Source: Chryseobacterium daecheongense
Lineage (GTDB): Bacteria > Bacteroidota > Bacteroidia > Flavobacteriales > Weeksellaceae
Direction of reading: 5' to 3'
Length of the DNA: 64,000 nucleotides
Assembly: GCA_027920525.1 (NCBI GenBank)
Contig: CP115858.1
Span: 1-64,000 of the forward strand
Shown here: in pieces, positions 14,802 to 24,967 of the stretch
Layout: the number at the start of each line of letters is the position of its first letter
Position numbering within the stretch: position 1 is the stretch's first letter
Notes under the pieces: generated by a model
Databases searched by the model: none
What the model saw: only the letters and a program-made list of their open reading frames with translations
Told to the model about the DNA's origin: nothing
Program-made: the position numbers and the translations under genes

Positions 14802-17522
14802 GTGAGAAATTTTACAACGGTATTAAAAATAGCACCTGCTTTTTTATTGGCCAGTTCAATGGTTTATGCACAAGACTCTGTGACTAAAGAAAAGAAAATA
14901 GAGGAAGTAGTGCTGATTGGATATGGTGCAAAGAAAAAATCAGATCTTACAGGTTCTGTTACGGCAATTTCAGCTAAGGACTTTAATGAAGGAAGTATTA
15001 ACTCTCCTGAACAATTAATTCAGGGGAAAGCTTCAGGTATTCAAATTACCAATAACAGTGGAGCCCCTGGTGCAGGTTCTACCATTAGAATCAGAGGAGG
15101 GGCATCATTGAATGCAAGTAATGATCCTTTAATTGTTATTGATGGCGTTCCTGTTGATAGTAATGGAATTAGTGGTGCTTCAAATCCTTTAGCGCTAATT
15201 AATCCAAATGATATTGAAAGCTTCAATATCTTAAAAGATGCTTCAGCGACTGCCATCTACGGAAGTAGAGCATCTAATGGAGTTATTATTATTACAACAA
15301 AAAAAGGAACATCAGGTAGGCTAAGGCTTAATTATACGGCAACAACCTCTATCTATGAAAAGATGGGAAATATAGATATGCTGTCTACTGATCAGTTTAG
15401 AAATGTTGTAATGAGTAAAGCTTTACCTTCTTATCAAGCTTTACTAGGAAATGCAAATACTAACTGGCAAAATCAGATTTATCAAACAGCACTAGGATTT
15501 GATAATTCTGTTTCTATTTCAGGAGGAATTAAAGGGCTGCCTTATAGATTATCTTTAGGGTATCTAAATCAAGATGGTATTATCAGAACCAATAATATTG
15601 AAAGAACAACAATGTCATTGAATTTAAATCCTAAATTCTTTGATAAACATTTGGAAATTAATTTCAATGTTAAAGGAACTTATGTTGAAAACAGGTTCAA
15701 AGATGATGGTTCTATTGGAGCTGCTGTTGTTTTTGATCCTACAAAACCAGTTTATGATTCGGCCTTCGGTAACTATGGTGGATATTGGGAATGGTTAAAT
15801 GCATCTAATGGGTTACCTAATACAAATGGTACAAAGAATCCTGTTTCTATGCTTAATCAGAGATGGGATCTTTCTTATGTAAGAAGAGTTTTGGGAAATG
15901 TTCAGTTTGACTATAAATTCCATTTTTTACCTGAATTAAGAGCTAACTTAAATTTAGGGTATGATTATAGTGATTCTAATGGAGATACTACAGTTTTGCC
16001 AACTGCTGCAATGGCTTTTTATCAAAAAGGAACATACAGACGATATACACAAGAGAAGAAGAATAAAGTTTTAGACTTTTATTTTAATTATCTTAAAACT
16101 ATTGAATCTATTAAATCTACTTTTGATCTTACGTTGGGATATTCATACCAGGATTGGACAAGATCTGAACCATTCGCGCCAACAATAAATGGTGACGGAA
16201 CTAGAGTTCCTAACCAAGGAGTGGATCTTTTTACTCAAAATACTATTTTATCTTATTTTGGACGTTTCAATTATACATTTAATAATAAATACTTATTAAC
16301 AGCAACGTTAAGAAGAGATGGTTCTTCAAGATTTAGTAAAGATAACAGAGTTGGATATTTTCCATCTGTAGCATTAGCCTGGAAAATTGATCAAGAGAAT
16401 TTCTTGAAAGATTCAAAAGTTATTTCTTCCTTGAAGTTAAGAGCGGGATGGGGACAAACCGGACAACAGGATATACAGAATAATGATTATCCATACTTAG
16501 CGAGGTATGTCATGTCAAATAGTGGGGCAATGTACCAGATAGGGGATGACTTTTTTAATACACTGAGAGCGCAAGGGTATGATAAAAACATAAAATGGGA
16601 AACTACAACAACAAAGAATATTGGAGTAGACTTCGGATTTCTGAAAGAGAGAATAAACGGCTCAATTGAAGTTTATGAAAAAGAATCAAAAGATCTTTTA
16701 AGTGTTGTACCTGTACCTGCCGGAGCCAATCTTACCAATCTTCTTCTTACCAATATTGGCGATATGAGAAACCGAGGTATTGAAGCTAACGTCAACGTAA
16801 AAGCTATTACAAATAAAGATTTTACCTGGGAGTTTAGTGTTAATGCCACTCATTACAAATCTGAAATTACCAACTTGGCCTCTACTCAGGTCTTAGTAGG
16901 CGGTATTGGAGGGGGTGTTGGTAATACCATTCAGGTACAGTCTCAGGGATATCAACCCAATGCATTCTATGTATACCAACAAGTATATGATAATGCAGGA
17001 AGACCAATTGAAGGAGCCTATGTTGACAGAAATGGAGACGGGGTTATTAATAATTCCGATTTATATCAATATAAATCTCCAGCTCCAGATGTTTTACTTG
17101 GCTTTTCTTCAAAATTTACTTATAAAAATTTTGATCTAGGCTTTACTATGAGGGCTAGTATTGGGAATTATGTTTATAATAATGTGGCTTCTCAATATGG
17201 TAATTTGCAAGGAATTGCAAATAACGGCTTTTTACAGAATATTCACTCAAGTTATTTAGAAACTGGTTTCTCAAGAGCACAATACTTATCGGATTATTAC
17301 GTAGAAAATGCATCTTTTTTAAGGATGGATAATATTAATGTAGGATATAATTTTCCAAGCTTTATCAATGAAAACTCTAAGATAAGAGTTTTCGGTTCCG
17401 TTCAAAATGCATTTGTGATTACTAAATACAGTGGGCTGGATCCGGAGGTATTTAATGGTATTGATAATAACCTTTATCAGAGACCAAGAATTTATTCATT
17501 AGGATTTAACTTTCAATTTTAA
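14802..17522 (+). CDS. SusC/RagA family TonB-linked outer membrane transporter
   Basis: A 906-residue outer membrane receptor that would import maltodextrins with TonB energy. The GTG at 14802 is taken as start because it opens a good signal peptide (1-23, MVYAQ cleavage). The TonB box is in KIEEVVLIGYG (about 32-42), and the plug follows with GSVTAISAKDF, RIRGGASLNASNDPLIVIDGVP and ILKDASATAIYGSRASNGVIIITTKKG, all SusC signatures. The C-terminus ends in the aromatic strand SLGFNFQF. Unlike many SusC proteins it has no carboxypeptidase-like domain before the TonB box. It is first gene of the locus, 11 bp before SusD. Confidence 0.95.
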   Translation: MRNFTTVLKIAPAFLLASSMVYAQDSVTKEKKIEEVVLIGYGAKKKSDLTGSVTAISAKDFNEGSINSPEQLIQGKASGIQITNNSGAPGAGSTIRIRGGASLNASNDPLIVIDGVPVDSNGISGASNPLALINPNDIESFNILKDASATAIYGSRASNGVIIITTKKGTSGRLRLNYTATTSIYEKMGNIDMLSTDQFRNVVMSKALPSYQALLGNANTNWQNQIYQTALGFDNSVSISGGIKGLPYRLSLGYLNQDGIIRTNNIERTTMSLNLNPKFFDKHLEINFNVKGTYVENRFKDDGSIGAAVVFDPTKPVYDSAFGNYGGYWEWLNASNGLPNTNGTKNPVSMLNQRWDLSYVRRVLGNVQFDYKFHFLPELRANLNLGYDYSDSNGDTTVLPTAAMAFYQKGTYRRYTQEKKNKVLDFYFNYLKTIESIKSTFDLTLGYSYQDWTRSEPFAPTINGDGTRVPNQGVDLFTQNTILSYFGRFNYTFNNKYLLTATLRRDGSSRFSKDNRVGYFPSVALAWKIDQENFLKDSKVISSLKLRAGWGQTGQQDIQNNDYPYLARYVMSNSGAMYQIGDDFFNTLRAQGYDKNIKWETTTTKNIGVDFGFLKERINGSIEVYEKESKDLLSVVPVPAGANLTNLLLTNIGDMRNRGIEANVNVKAITNKDFTWEFSVNATHYKSEITNLASTQVLVGGIGGGVGNTIQVQSQGYQPNAFYVYQQVYDNAGRPIEGAYVDRNGDGVINNSDLYQYKSPAPDVLLGFSSKFTYKNFDLGFTMRASIGNYVYNNVASQYGNLQGIANNGFLQNIHSSYLETGFSRAQYLSDYYVENASFLRMDNINVGYNFPSFINENSKIRVFGSVQNAFVITKYSGLDPEVFNGIDNNLYQRPRIYSLGFNFQF

Positions 17523-17533
17523 CTAAGGATATC

Positions 17534-19126
17534 ATGACTTTTAAATATATTAATAAAACAATCTTTACTGCCGGTATAACTGCAGTATTGTTTCTTTCTT
17601 CTTGTGAGAAAGATTTAGACAGAATGCCAGAGTCAGAAATTACTTCGGCATCTGTTTACGCAAATTTTTCAAACTATAAAGGAGTTTTGGCCAAAATATA
17701 TGCAGGTTTAGCAGTGAGTGGCCAGGAGGGAGGAGATGGAAATCCTGATATAGGAGGTATTGACGGAGGAACTTCTAACTATTTAAGACAATATTTCCAG
17801 ATGCAAGAGCTTCCTACAGATGAGGCTGTGATTGCATGGAATGATGCTTCGTTACCTGACATGCATAATATGACCTGGTCGGCAAATAATGAATTTATCA
17901 GAGCAATGTATTATAGAGTATATTATCAGATTGCTATTTCGAATGAATTTATCAGGGAAACAACAGATGAAAAATTGTCCTCAAGAAATATAACAGGGCA
18001 GGATGCAGAAACTGCAAGATTATATAGAAATGAAGCTAGATTTATGAGGGCATTAAGCTATTATCATGCAATTGATCTTTTTGGTAATGGTCCTTTTGTA
18101 ACTGAAACAACTGAAGTAGGAATAACACCTCCACCTAGAATAGAGAGAAAGAATTTGTTTTCCTATATAGAAAGCGAACTTAAAGATCTTGAGAATATTC
18201 TAAAAGATCCTAGAACAAACGATTATGGAAGAGCGGACAAAGCTGCTGTTTGGATGCTTTTATCCAAACTTTATCTGAATGCTGAAGTATATACAGGACA
18301 ATCGAGATATTCTGATGCAAGGATATATGCCGAAAAAGTAATTAATGCTGGATATTCATTAAAATCTAATTACGAAGAATTATTTTTAGCAGATAATAAT
18401 GTTGGCAATAATGAAGTTATTTTTTCAATTAATTTTGATGGGCAGCACACAAGAACTTTTGGTGGTACAACTTACATTATCCATGCGGGTGTAGGCGGAA
18501 CTATGAAACCTGCTCAATTTGGAATCAACAGTGGATGGGGAGGTTTAAGATCAACAAAAAATATTGTTAATTTATTCCCGGATTCAAATGGTACTTTAGA
18601 TAAAAGAGGAAGGTTTCATTCCGATGGACAGAATCTGGAAATAAATAATCAAACTGAATTTACGGATGGTTATCCTTTGATAAAATTTAAAAATATTAGA
18701 AAGGATGGTACTCAGGGATCTGATAATGCTGGAGATTTTGCAGATACTGATTTCCCTTTATTTAGACTGGGGGAGGCTTATTTGATTTATGCTGAAGCTG
18801 TCTTAAGAGGTGGCGGCGGATCTACGGCTACTGCTGTGCAATATGTTAATTTGTTAAGACAAAGAGCTTACGGAAACACTTCTGGAAGTGTTAGTTCTAT
18901 TAATCTAGATTTTATTTTGGATGAACGTGCAAGAGAACTAGCTTGGGAAGCTACAAGAAGAACAGACCTGATCAGATTTGGAAAATTTACTTCTGCTTCT
19001 TATTTGTGGCCTTTCAAGGGTGGAGTTAAGAATGGTAAAGGTGTGGAGGCTTACAGATCGCTTTATCCAATTCCAAATACAGATTTAAGTGCTAATCCTA
19101 ATTTGGTTCAAAATCCTGGGTACTAA
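17534..19126 (+). CDS. SusD/RagB family starch-binding outer membrane lipoprotein
   Basis: A 530-residue surface lipoprotein that caps the SusC barrel and binds glycan. The lipobox gives Cys24 (FLSSCEKDLDRMPES). TPR-like helices follow, including RNEARFMRALSYYHAIDLFGNGPFVTE, the classic SusD signature near 160-186, and the late FRLGEAYLIYAEAVLRGGG and ILDERARELAWEATRRTDLIRFGKF motifs. It ends in the usual YPIPNTDLSANPNLVQNPGY. Position directly after SusC is canonical. Confidence 0.95.
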   Translation: MTFKYINKTIFTAGITAVLFLSSCEKDLDRMPESEITSASVYANFSNYKGVLAKIYAGLAVSGQEGGDGNPDIGGIDGGTSNYLRQYFQMQELPTDEAVIAWNDASLPDMHNMTWSANNEFIRAMYYRVYYQIAISNEFIRETTDEKLSSRNITGQDAETARLYRNEARFMRALSYYHAIDLFGNGPFVTETTEVGITPPPRIERKNLFSYIESELKDLENILKDPRTNDYGRADKAAVWMLLSKLYLNAEVYTGQSRYSDARIYAEKVINAGYSLKSNYEELFLADNNVGNNEVIFSINFDGQHTRTFGGTTYIIHAGVGGTMKPAQFGINSGWGGLRSTKNIVNLFPDSNGTLDKRGRFHSDGQNLEINNQTEFTDGYPLIKFKNIRKDGTQGSDNAGDFADTDFPLFRLGEAYLIYAEAVLRGGGGSTATAVQYVNLLRQRAYGNTSGSVSSINLDFILDERARELAWEATRRTDLIRFGKFTSASYLWPFKGGVKNGKGVEAYRSLYPIPNTDLSANPNLVQNPGY

Positions 19127-19145
19127 TTTTAAACAGAATCTAAAA

Positions 19146-20216
19146 ATGAAACATCTTATTAAAATATTAACAATAGCATTTATTGGATTTTTAGTTATTT
19201 CTTGCGAAAAAGACGAAGATCAGGCAGTTATTACTGAAACCACAAAGAGTAAGATTACAACAGATAAAACAACTCTTGTTTTAGATAAAGATAATCCAGA
19301 TAATGTGGCATTAAATGTTACTTGGAGTAAGTCGGTATTCGATTTACCTGTTGTTTTTACTCAACAATTGGAGTTCGGAAAGAAAGGGAAGAATTTCGAA
19401 GGTTCATCTACTGTGGATGCAACAAATTCTCCATTGGTATTTACACACAAACAACTTAATAGTATTGCACTAAGTTTGGGTGCAACTCCTAATGTTGTTA
19501 CTGAAATTGAGGTGCGATTAAAAACTTTAGTTGGGGCAGGACCATTTTATTCGAATGTTATTACTTTAACAATCACTCCATATCTTTTAGGACCTGTTTA
19601 TAACTATACAGATTTATATCTAATAGGGGATGCCACATCAGCCGGATGGACAAATACAACAGCTAATACTAATTTCCTTCCATTGCAAAAAACGGCTACT
19701 GCCGGGATCTATTCTTATACTGGGTATTTTGCACAGGGAGAATTTAAAATGATTAAAACTCCTGGATCATGGGATCCGCAATATGGATTAGGTTCTCCAG
19801 GAACATTAAGTACAAGTGGTGGATCAGGGAATATTCCTGTTGCAGCTGCTGGGTATTATAAGCTCAGTATTAATACAACCGCTTTGACTTATACTTTAGT
19901 ATCTGTACCTGCTCCGTCAACAACTTATACAACTATTTCAATGATTGGAACAGCATCAGGGGACTGGAATACGGATCTTGATCTTCAGAAATCAACTTTT
20001 GATCCTCATATTTGGGTGAAGAAGAATGTTGCAATGAATTCCGGTGAATTTAAGTTCAGAGCTAATCATGATTGGGGAACAAGTTGGGGAGTAGCACAGG
20101 AATTCTTTGGAGTAGCAGCCGTAGGAGGAGCCAACATTCCTTTAGCTACAGCATTCCATTATGATGTATATTTTAATGATATAACAGGTGAATATTCTGT
20201 AATTCCTGTATTTTAA
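19146..20216 (+). CDS. SusE/SusF-like surface glycan-binding lipoprotein
   Basis: A 356-residue lipoprotein; the ATG at 19146 places Cys20 in the lipobox LVISCEKD, whereas an earlier in-frame start overlaps SusD and has no signal. Residues about 30-150 form a SusE N-terminal domain (ITTDKTTLVLDKDNPDNVALNVTW). Two tandem starch-binding modules follow: YLIGDATSAGWTN...FKMIKTPGSWDPQYG and ISMIGTASGDWNTD...FKFRANHDWGTSWG, with the tryptophans that stack on sugar. It should help hold starch at the cell surface. Confidence 0.88.
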   Translation: MKHLIKILTIAFIGFLVISCEKDEDQAVITETTKSKITTDKTTLVLDKDNPDNVALNVTWSKSVFDLPVVFTQQLEFGKKGKNFEGSSTVDATNSPLVFTHKQLNSIALSLGATPNVVTEIEVRLKTLVGAGPFYSNVITLTITPYLLGPVYNYTDLYLIGDATSAGWTNTTANTNFLPLQKTATAGIYSYTGYFAQGEFKMIKTPGSWDPQYGLGSPGTLSTSGGSGNIPVAAAGYYKLSINTTALTYTLVSVPAPSTTYTTISMIGTASGDWNTDLDLQKSTFDPHIWVKKNVAMNSGEFKFRANHDWGTSWGVAQEFFGVAAVGGANIPLATAFHYDVYFNDITGEYSVIPVF

Positions 20217-20269
20217 AATATCCTGAAAAATACTATATCAAATATTAAATTACATAGAATTTAAAAAGT

Positions 20270-20306
20270 AAGGTGTTGCTTTTTAGTAACACTTTATTTA
20301 TTTTTT
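20270..20306 (+). terminator. Weak terminator after the SusE/F-like gene
   Basis: AGGTGTTGC and GTAACACTT pair imperfectly around TTTTTA and are followed by TATTTATTTTTT. This may reduce, not stop, transcription into the glycosidase genes. Confidence 0.45.
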
Positions 20307-20325
20307 AAACATATAAATAGTCATT

Positions 20326-22482
20326 ATGAAGAAAATTACAGTTGGAGCTTTATTGTTCTCAATGATGTTTGCGGGTGTTAATGCACAAACTTTAAAATCG
20401 CCGGACGGAAAGTTCGAAATGGACTTTCAGCTAAAGCAGGGAGTACCTTATTATAACTTAAAATATAATGGGGCAGTAGTTGTTGAAGATTCTAAATTGG
20501 GATTGAGATTATTTAAAGACACAGCTATTAAATTTGCCTCTGAAATTGCAAAAGCAGAAGACGCTAAATTTGACCTGAATAACGGGTTTACCAAGACAGA
20601 TGAGAAAAGGGATTCTAAAAATGAAACCTGGCAGCCTGTACTTGGAGAAAAGAAAAACTATATCAATAACTATAATGAATTAGCTGTTACGCTTAATCAG
20701 GCTTCCACAGACAGAAGCATTGTGGTAAAATTCAGGTTGTTTAATGACGGATTAGGTTTCCGATATGAATTCCCACAACAGAAGAACCTTAATTATTTTG
20801 TGATCAGAGAGGAAGATTCTGAAATTGATTTTCCGACAGATATGAAAGCATGGTGGATTGTGGCTGATTATGATTCTCAGGAGTACCAATATCAGGAAAC
20901 AAAAATTTCCGAAATCCCGGGTCGATGGGACAAAGCGTTTGATGCCAATGCTTCTCAGTCATTGGTTAAAAATGCAGTTCAGTCTCCTTTAATGTTAAAG
21001 AAAGAAGGTAAAAGTCCTTTATACGTTAATGTAGCTGAAGCAGCGGTTTTGGATTATCCTGCTTCGCATCTGGAAGTGGATGCTCAGAATTTTAAATTTA
21101 AAACGCATCTTACAGCCGACAGGCAAGGAGCGAAAGGATATATTCAAACTCCTTCTGTTACGCCATGGAGAACGATTATAGTATCTCCAAAAGCAGAAGA
21201 GGTAATGGACTCAAAAATGATATTTAATCTTAATGAGCCGACTAAATATACCGATACTTCTTATATTCACCCTACAAAATATATGGGTGTTTGGTGGGAA
21301 ATGATCATCGGAAAATCCCAATGGGCTTATTCTACGGCAGAAAATGTTCATTTAGGTAAAACCGATTTTACCAAATTAACTCCAAACGGAAAGCATGCTG
21401 CGAACAATACTAAAGTTAAAGAGTATATCGACTTTGCTGCTGAAAACGGATTTCAGGGACTTCTGATCGAAGGTTGGAATATAGGTTGGGAAGACTGGTT
21501 TGGACATTCAAAGGAATTTGTTTTTGACTTCATTACACCTTATCCGGATTTTGATATCAAAATGCTGAATGATTATGCCCACTCCAAAGGGATCAAATTG
21601 ATCATGCATCATGAAACTTCAGGTTCGGCAACCAATTATGAAAGATGGTCCGATAAAGCTTTCCAGTTAATGAATAAATATGGATACGATGCTGTAAAAA
21701 CAGGATATGTAGGAGATATTATTCCAAGAGGAGAACATCATTATTCTCAGTGGACGATCAATCATTTTTACAGAATTGCAGAGAAAGCGAATGAATATAA
21801 GATCATGGTTAATTCTCATGAATCTGTACGTCCGACAGGAGAAAGCCGTACCTATCCGAATTACATTTCCGCAGAAGCAGCCCGTGGAACGGAATATGAG
21901 GCGTTTGGAGGAAATAATGCAGATCATCAAACCATTTTACCATTTACAAGATGGATGGGAGGCTCAATGGATTATACTCCGGGAATTTTCCAGACTAAAC
22001 TGGATTATTACTTCCCAGGTGATAAACGATTTGTAAAGACTACTTTGGTAAAACAGCTGGCATTATATGTTACCATGTATATGCCGCTTCAGATGGCTGC
22101 CGATCTACCTGAGAATTACAAGAAGCATATGGATGCTTTCCAGTTTATCAAAGATGTAGCAGCGGATTGGGACGATACAAAAATCCTGGCAGCAGAGCCT
22201 GGAGATTACGTAATTACAGCCAGAAAAGCTAAAGGAACCGACAATTGGTTCGTGGGTGGAATTACAGATGAGAACAAACGTGAATATACAGTAGACTTCT
22301 CTTTCCTGGATAAAGGTCAGAAATATGAGGCAACAATTTATGAAGACGGTAAAGACGCTGATTATATTAATAATCCTCAGAGCTATAACATCTACAAAAA
22401 ACAGATTACAAGCAAGTCTAAAATCAATTTTAAAATGGTAAGAAGTGGTGGTTTTGCAATCTCCATTAAGCCCATAAAATAA
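20326..22482 (+). CDS. Glycoside hydrolase family 97 alpha-glucosidase (SusB-like)
   Basis: A 718-residue enzyme with an N-terminal signal peptide (about 1-20, GVNAQ). The N-terminal beta-sandwich is followed by a TIM barrel bearing GH97 signatures: KYMGVWWEMIIGKSQWAYS, GLLIEGWNIGWEDWFGHS, LIMHHETSGSATNYERW, AVKTGYVGDI and ISAEAARGTEYEAFGGNNAD. The C-terminal sandwich carries TDNWFVGGITDENKRE. The many glutamates in these motifs match the Ca2+-dependent inverting branch represented by Bacteroides SusB, which splits glucose from maltodextrins. It most likely acts in the periplasm. Confidence 0.94.
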   Translation: MKKITVGALLFSMMFAGVNAQTLKSPDGKFEMDFQLKQGVPYYNLKYNGAVVVEDSKLGLRLFKDTAIKFASEIAKAEDAKFDLNNGFTKTDEKRDSKNETWQPVLGEKKNYINNYNELAVTLNQASTDRSIVVKFRLFNDGLGFRYEFPQQKNLNYFVIREEDSEIDFPTDMKAWWIVADYDSQEYQYQETKISEIPGRWDKAFDANASQSLVKNAVQSPLMLKKEGKSPLYVNVAEAAVLDYPASHLEVDAQNFKFKTHLTADRQGAKGYIQTPSVTPWRTIIVSPKAEEVMDSKMIFNLNEPTKYTDTSYIHPTKYMGVWWEMIIGKSQWAYSTAENVHLGKTDFTKLTPNGKHAANNTKVKEYIDFAAENGFQGLLIEGWNIGWEDWFGHSKEFVFDFITPYPDFDIKMLNDYAHSKGIKLIMHHETSGSATNYERWSDKAFQLMNKYGYDAVKTGYVGDIIPRGEHHYSQWTINHFYRIAEKANEYKIMVNSHESVRPTGESRTYPNYISAEAARGTEYEAFGGNNADHQTILPFTRWMGGSMDYTPGIFQTKLDYYFPGDKRFVKTTLVKQLALYVTMYMPLQMAADLPENYKKHMDAFQFIKDVAADWDDTKILAAEPGDYVITARKAKGTDNWFVGGITDENKREYTVDFSFLDKGQKYEATIYEDGKDADYINNPQSYNIYKKQITSKSKINFKMVRSGGFAISIKPIK

Positions 22483-22506
22483 ATTTTAAGAACCAACTTA
22501 AAACTT

Positions 22507-22543
22507 AAACCTTACAGGTATATGATTCCTGTAAGGTTTTTTT
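22507..22543 (+). terminator. Strong intrinsic terminator between the GH97 and GH13 genes
   Basis: AAACCTTACAGG (22507-22518) and CCTGTAAGGTTT (22528-22539) pair perfectly over 12 bp with a 9-nt loop, then a T run to 22543. It lies 14 bp before the GH13 gene in what otherwise looks like one operon. Confidence 0.8.
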
Positions 22544-22556
22544 AAACCAGTCCATT

Positions 22557-24419
22557 ATGAAAAAACTATATATAATATTAGCTCTTTTGACAGGTTGCCT
22601 TGCTTTTTCCCAGTTGAAAACATTAGAAAGAGTAGAGCCTGCATTTTGGTGGAAAGGGATGAAAAATCCTGAGCTTCAGTTATTGATTTATGGAAAGAAC
22701 ATCGCAGATTATGGGATTGAGCTGTCCAATGGTATTAGAATTAAAGATATCCGGAAAGTTGAGAACCCAAACTATCTCTTCGTTACCATTAATACGGATG
22801 AAATTAATGCTTCTGAGTTTAAAATCAACATAAAAAGAGGAACTGAAAATATAGCTTCTTATTCTTATGAACTCAGACAAAGAAATCCCAATTCAGCCAA
22901 CAGGGAGTCCTTTACCTCTAAAGATGTGATGTATCTGATCATGCCGGATCGTTTTGCTAATGGTGATGAGAAGAACGATTCTCAGCCTGATCTTACTGAA
23001 AAAGCAAACAGAAAGCTTCCCAACGGAAGGCATGGTGGCGACCTCCGCGGTATTATCAATAATCTTGATTATATCCAGAATTTAGGTGCTACATCCGTAT
23101 GGCTAACTCCGGTTACTGAAGATAATGAAAAAGTATATTCTTATCATGGATATGCACAAACAGATCTTTATAAAATCGATGGACGTTATGGTACCAACGA
23201 AGATTACCGTGAACTGTCCCGTGAACTTAATAAGCGGAATATGAAACTTGTTTTGGATTATGTTACCAACCACTGGGGAGTTTCACACTGGATGATCAGG
23301 GATCTGCCAACCAAAGATTGGATCCATTGGTTTGATCAAGGAGAAAAAGGCTTCTATCGTTCGAATTATAAAACAACGACTCAGTTTGATACCAATGCAT
23401 CTGATATTGATACAAAATATGCTTTGGATGGATGGTTTGATAAAACAATGCCCGACATCAACCAAAAAAATCCTTTGGTTCTGAAATATCTAATCCAGAA
23501 TGCAATCTGGTGGATCGAATATGCCGAGCTGGGAGGTTTTCGTGTGGATACCTATCCTTATAACGATAAAGAAGCGATGGCAAAATGGGCAAAAGCCATT
23601 ACTGATGAATATCCGAAATTTAATATTGTTGGTGAAACGTGGTTATATACAGCCGGTCAGATTTCGGCCTGGCAGAAAGATTCAAAAACAGGAGAAGCTG
23701 CTCACTATAATTCCAATTTACCTTCTGTAATGGATTTTATGCTGTATGGTGATCTATCTAAAGCATTTACTGAAAAAAATGGTTGGGATAGCGGGCTGAT
23801 TAAATTGTATAACGTATTTACCAGTGATTTCCTGTATCCTGATATTGATAATGTGATGGTCTTTTTCGAAAATCATGATACCGAGAGATGGAATGAAATT
23901 TTTAATGCTGACCCGGATGCATACAAAATGGCTTTAACAGTAATTTCAACTGTCCGGGGAATTCCGCAAATATATTATGGTTCTGAAATAGGAATGAGGG
24001 GGGATAAAAAGAAAGGAGGAGATGCTGATATTCGAAGAGACTTTCCGGGAGGATGGAAATCAGACAGTCAAAATGCTTTTAATCCTTCAACTCAAACGGA
24101 AAAGCAAAAGGAATTCTACACTTTTACCCAAAAACTTCTGAACTGGAGAAAAGGGAAAGAGGTTATTCATACGGGAAAAACCAAAAATTATATTCCCCAA
24201 GACAATGTTTTCGTATATTTCAGGTATAATGAAAAAGACAGTGTTATGGTTGTTTTAAATAATAATAAAAAAGAGCAGGTTTTGGATTTAAAACGATTTG
24301 CTGAATCTATAGGCACCATTAAAAAGGGAAAAGATATCATTTCAGGGAAGGAATTTTCATTACAGAACACCATCACCATACCTGCAAAAACATCGCTGGT
24401 GATTGAATTGCAAAAATAA
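22557..24419 (+). CDS. GH13 alpha-amylase family enzyme with cyclomaltodextrinase N-terminal domain (SusA-like)
   Basis: A 620-residue alpha-glucan hydrolase. Residues about 25-110 form the beta-sandwich N-domain of cyclomaltodextrinase/neopullulanase. The catalytic barrel has all four GH13 regions: LDYVTNHW (I), GGFRVDTYPY with nucleophile D331 (II), VGETW with acid E360 (III), and FFENHDTERW with H440/D441 (IV). The N-terminus contains LLTGC, which fits a lipobox (Cys14), but AFSQ just after could be a normal cleavage site, so surface lipoprotein and periplasmic enzyme are both possible. Confidence 0.94.
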   Translation: MKKLYIILALLTGCLAFSQLKTLERVEPAFWWKGMKNPELQLLIYGKNIADYGIELSNGIRIKDIRKVENPNYLFVTINTDEINASEFKINIKRGTENIASYSYELRQRNPNSANRESFTSKDVMYLIMPDRFANGDEKNDSQPDLTEKANRKLPNGRHGGDLRGIINNLDYIQNLGATSVWLTPVTEDNEKVYSYHGYAQTDLYKIDGRYGTNEDYRELSRELNKRNMKLVLDYVTNHWGVSHWMIRDLPTKDWIHWFDQGEKGFYRSNYKTTTQFDTNASDIDTKYALDGWFDKTMPDINQKNPLVLKYLIQNAIWWIEYAELGGFRVDTYPYNDKEAMAKWAKAITDEYPKFNIVGETWLYTAGQISAWQKDSKTGEAAHYNSNLPSVMDFMLYGDLSKAFTEKNGWDSGLIKLYNVFTSDFLYPDIDNVMVFFENHDTERWNEIFNADPDAYKMALTVISTVRGIPQIYYGSEIGMRGDKKKGGDADIRRDFPGGWKSDSQNAFNPSTQTEKQKEFYTFTQKLLNWRKGKEVIHTGKTKNYIPQDNVFVYFRYNEKDSVMVVLNNNKKEQVLDLKRFAESIGTIKKGKDIISGKEFSLQNTITIPAKTSLVIELQK

Positions 24420-24445
24420 TGACATCAAATATATTAAATTAGAAT

Positions 24446-24961
24446 ATGAAAAAAATAACAATAATTTATACGCTGGTACTCCTGGTGTTTGCTATCAACT
24501 ATTCTTCAGCGCAGTCTAAATTCGAGAAAGATAAAGCTGAGATCGGAACCATGCTCGACGGATTCAATGTTGCTGCTGCCAAAGCAGATTATACTGCATA
24601 TTTTAATTATTTTGCTGATGAGTCTACATTCATCGGGACTGATGCTACAGAAGTTTGGGATAAGAAAGCTTTTATGATTTGGGCTAAGCCGTATTTTGAT
24701 AAAAAGAAGACCTGGAATTTTACTGCTTTGAAAAGAAATGTGTATTTCAGTAAAGACGGTAAACTAGCCTGGTTCGATGAATTACTGGATACCCAGATGA
24801 AAATCTGTCGTGGTTCCGGTGTAGTGGAAAAAATAAACGGAAGCTGGAAAGTAAAACAATATGTCCTTTCCGTAACGGTTCCAAATGATGTAATAGATAA
24901 AGTGGTGGCTGAAAAGGCACCGATTGAGGATGTGCTTTTGCAGCAATTGAAAACCAAATAA
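24446..24961 (+). CDS. Secreted NTF2-like (SnoaL/DUF4440) protein in the starch locus
   Basis: A 171-residue protein with signal peptide (about 1-22, YSSAQ). The mature part is an NTF2-like fold: ML..FN.AAAKADYTAYFNYFADESTFIGTDATEVWDKKAF, typical of secreted calcium/calmodulin-kinase-II-association-like proteins. Catalytic residues are not evident. It sits 26 bp after GH13 and 6 bp before the sugar transporter, so it is part of the operon, but why a sugar locus needs it is unknown. Confidence 0.8.
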   Translation: MKKITIIYTLVLLVFAINYSSAQSKFEKDKAEIGTMLDGFNVAAAKADYTAYFNYFADESTFIGTDATEVWDKKAFMIWAKPYFDKKKTWNFTALKRNVYFSKDGKLAWFDELLDTQMKICRGSGVVEKINGSWKVKQYVLSVTVPNDVIDKVVAEKAPIEDVLLQQLKTK

Positions 24962-24967
24962 CAGACA

